From: Gammaproteobacteria bacterium
GTDB lineage: Bacteria; Pseudomonadota; Gammaproteobacteria; Eutrophobiales; Eutrophobiaceae
DNA: 6,769 bases
NCBI GenBank assembly: GCA_015661095.1
Contig: JACVQI010000106.1
Span: forward strand, 1-6,769
Direction of reading: 5' to 3'
Shown here: piece after piece, positions 5,754 through 6,769 of the stretch
Numbering within the stretch: position 1 is the stretch's first letter
How the letters are laid out: each line of letters starts with the position of its first letter
Notes under the pieces: generated by a model
What the model saw: only the letters and a program-made list of their open reading frames with translations
Database searches by the model: none
What the model was told of the DNA's origin: nothing
Made by a program: the position numbers and the translations under genes

Positions 5754-6769
5754 ATGAAAACAGAGTTCTATGGCTGGAAGCTGCTGCTGGCCATGTGGTG
5801 CATCCTGTTCATCAACCTGGCCTTCCCGTTTTATGGCGCCTCCGTCATCAATACCTATATGGCGCTGGACTTCAATCTGGATCGGCGGGTATTGGGGCTG
5901 ATTTTCACAGTCTTTACCCTGACCTCCGGCTTGAATTCTCCCGTGGCTGCATTCGTGATCAACAAAATCGGCGTGCGTTACACCATGCTCATCGGCTGCG
6001 TTTTGATCCTGTTATCCGCCCTGGCCATGGCCACTTTCGTCAATAGCGGCATGCTGGCGGTGGTAATGTTTGGCATCGTCGCCGGTACTGGGGTTGTCTC
6101 CGGCGGCGCGCTCTCGGCGCAGGTGATCGTGGCCAACTGGTTCATACGACGGCGGGCCCTGGCCCTGTCGCTGGTACTGTCGGCGCCGGGGATTGGCGGC
6201 TTCATCGCCGCGCCATTGTTGAATAGCATCATATCCTCCGCGGGCGGGAATTGGCGGCTCGGCTGGTGGCTGATTGCCGGCTTGTGTTGCCTGGCGATCC
6301 TGGTTACCGCATTATTCATCAAAAACGATCCGGCCAGTATCGGTCAGTTTCCGGATGGGGTAGCGCCGGATGTGCGGAGGGAGCAAGGCCAGGAGCAAGG
6401 GTCGCAATCCCGCTTCAGGGTTTACCGGACCAATGAGGTATGGAAATTCTCCGAAGCTATCCGGCAGCCGTCATTGTGGCTGGTGATGTTTTGTGTGATT
6501 GGTTATGGCTCAACCTTTACTCTGTTTCAGGCCCACGGCGTTATTCATTTGCAGGGCCTCGGGCTTACCCCGGAAGTGGCGGCCGGTTCCGTGTCCATCA
6601 TGTCCATATCGACCTTGATCGGGAATTTTATCATCGGCGCGCTGGGCGATCGGGTCGAACCCAGATATCTGTGGGTAATGACCATCTGCTGTTCCGGTCT
6701 GGCGATGTTACTCGGTCCGGAGGCGGGCAACGGTTTGGCGATCTATCCTTATGTCGTGTTGCTGGGGAT
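5754..6769 (+). CDS. Major facilitator superfamily transporter (partial, C-terminus off window)
   Basis: The first 338 codons of an inner-membrane carrier; the frame is open to the last base, so roughly the last 60-100 residues of a usual 400-430 are missing. Hydrophobic segments are visible at about 9-31, 46-69, 77-96, 99-122, 135-160 and 168-189, then a charged cytoplasmic loop (about 190-225, rich in Gln, Arg and Glu), and further segments from about 238 onward, giving the 6+6 pattern. The loop between segments 2 and 3 (INKIGVRY, 69-76) is a degenerate MFS motif A. NWFIRRRALALS (128-139) and PGIGGFIAAP (145-154) resemble the monocarboxylate/oxalate-formate antiporter branch, as does DPASIGQ after segment 6. 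It probably moves an organic acid or related small molecule. No good ribosome site precedes the ATG, but no other in-frame start exists in the 31-base gap after the hydrolase, so it is likely coupled to that gene. Confidence 0.88.
   Translation, partial: MKTEFYGWKLLLAMWCILFINLAFPFYGASVINTYMALDFNLDRRVLGLIFTVFTLTSGLNSPVAAFVINKIGVRYTMLIGCVLILLSALAMATFVNSGMLAVVMFGIVAGTGVVSGGALSAQVIVANWFIRRRALALSLVLSAPGIGGFIAAPLLNSIISSAGGNWRLGWWLIAGLCCLAILVTALFIKNDPASIGQFPDGVAPDVRREQGQEQGSQSRFRVYRTNEVWKFSEAIRQPSLWLVMFCVIGYGSTFTLFQAHGVIHLQGLGLTPEVAAGSVSIMSISTLIGNFIIGALGDRVEPRYLWVMTICCSGLAMLLGPEAGNGLAIYPYVVLLG

Noticed and set aside
5978..6322. 114-codon open frame on the minus strand
   Set aside because: It is antisense to the MFS transporter, whose membrane segments read cleanly through the region.

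Overview
This looks like a chromosomal segment from a free-living Gram-negative bacterium, most likely a gammaproteobacterium or relative. The GC content is moderate, several products carry Sec-type signal peptides, there is a sigma/zinc-finger anti-sigma pair, and genes are tightly packed with short or overlapping junctions. The genus cannot be told from sequence alone. Nothing resembles an insertion sequence, integrase, CRISPR array, tRNA or rRNA, and no stretch above about 140 bases lacks a gene.

Left block (1-1572, minus strand), read right to left: an ECF-type RNA polymerase sigma factor (988-1572), its membrane-anchored zinc-finger anti-sigma factor (320-1015, overlapping the sigma gene by 28 bases), and an exported coiled-coil protein cut by the window edge (1-305) that appears to be entering a PDZ domain. 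The order suggests an envelope-sensing regulatory operon.

Middle block (1698-3485, plus strand) is divergent from the sigma operon across 125 bases, where two sigma70-like promoters appear to overlap head-to-head. It encodes three consecutive exported proteins: a DUF6152-type small periplasmic protein, an uncharacterised conserved periplasmic protein joined to it by an ATGA stop/start overlap, and a periplasmic cysteine phosphatase-like protein with a shortened active-site loop. A hairpin with a T-rich tail just after the third gene may end this unit.

Right block (3625-6769, plus strand) reads as a small metabolic cassette: a classical NAD-type short-chain dehydrogenase, a cytoplasmic serine hydrolase of the beta-lactamase/family VIII esterase fold four bases downstream, and a major facilitator transporter running off the right edge. 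Uptake, ester hydrolysis and alcohol/ketone oxidoreduction of one small carbon compound is a reasonable joint role, but no substrate can be named.

I see no clearly new biological system. The most interesting unknowns are the DUF6152/uncharacterised pair, its link to the divergent sigma operon, and the atypical exported phosphatase.
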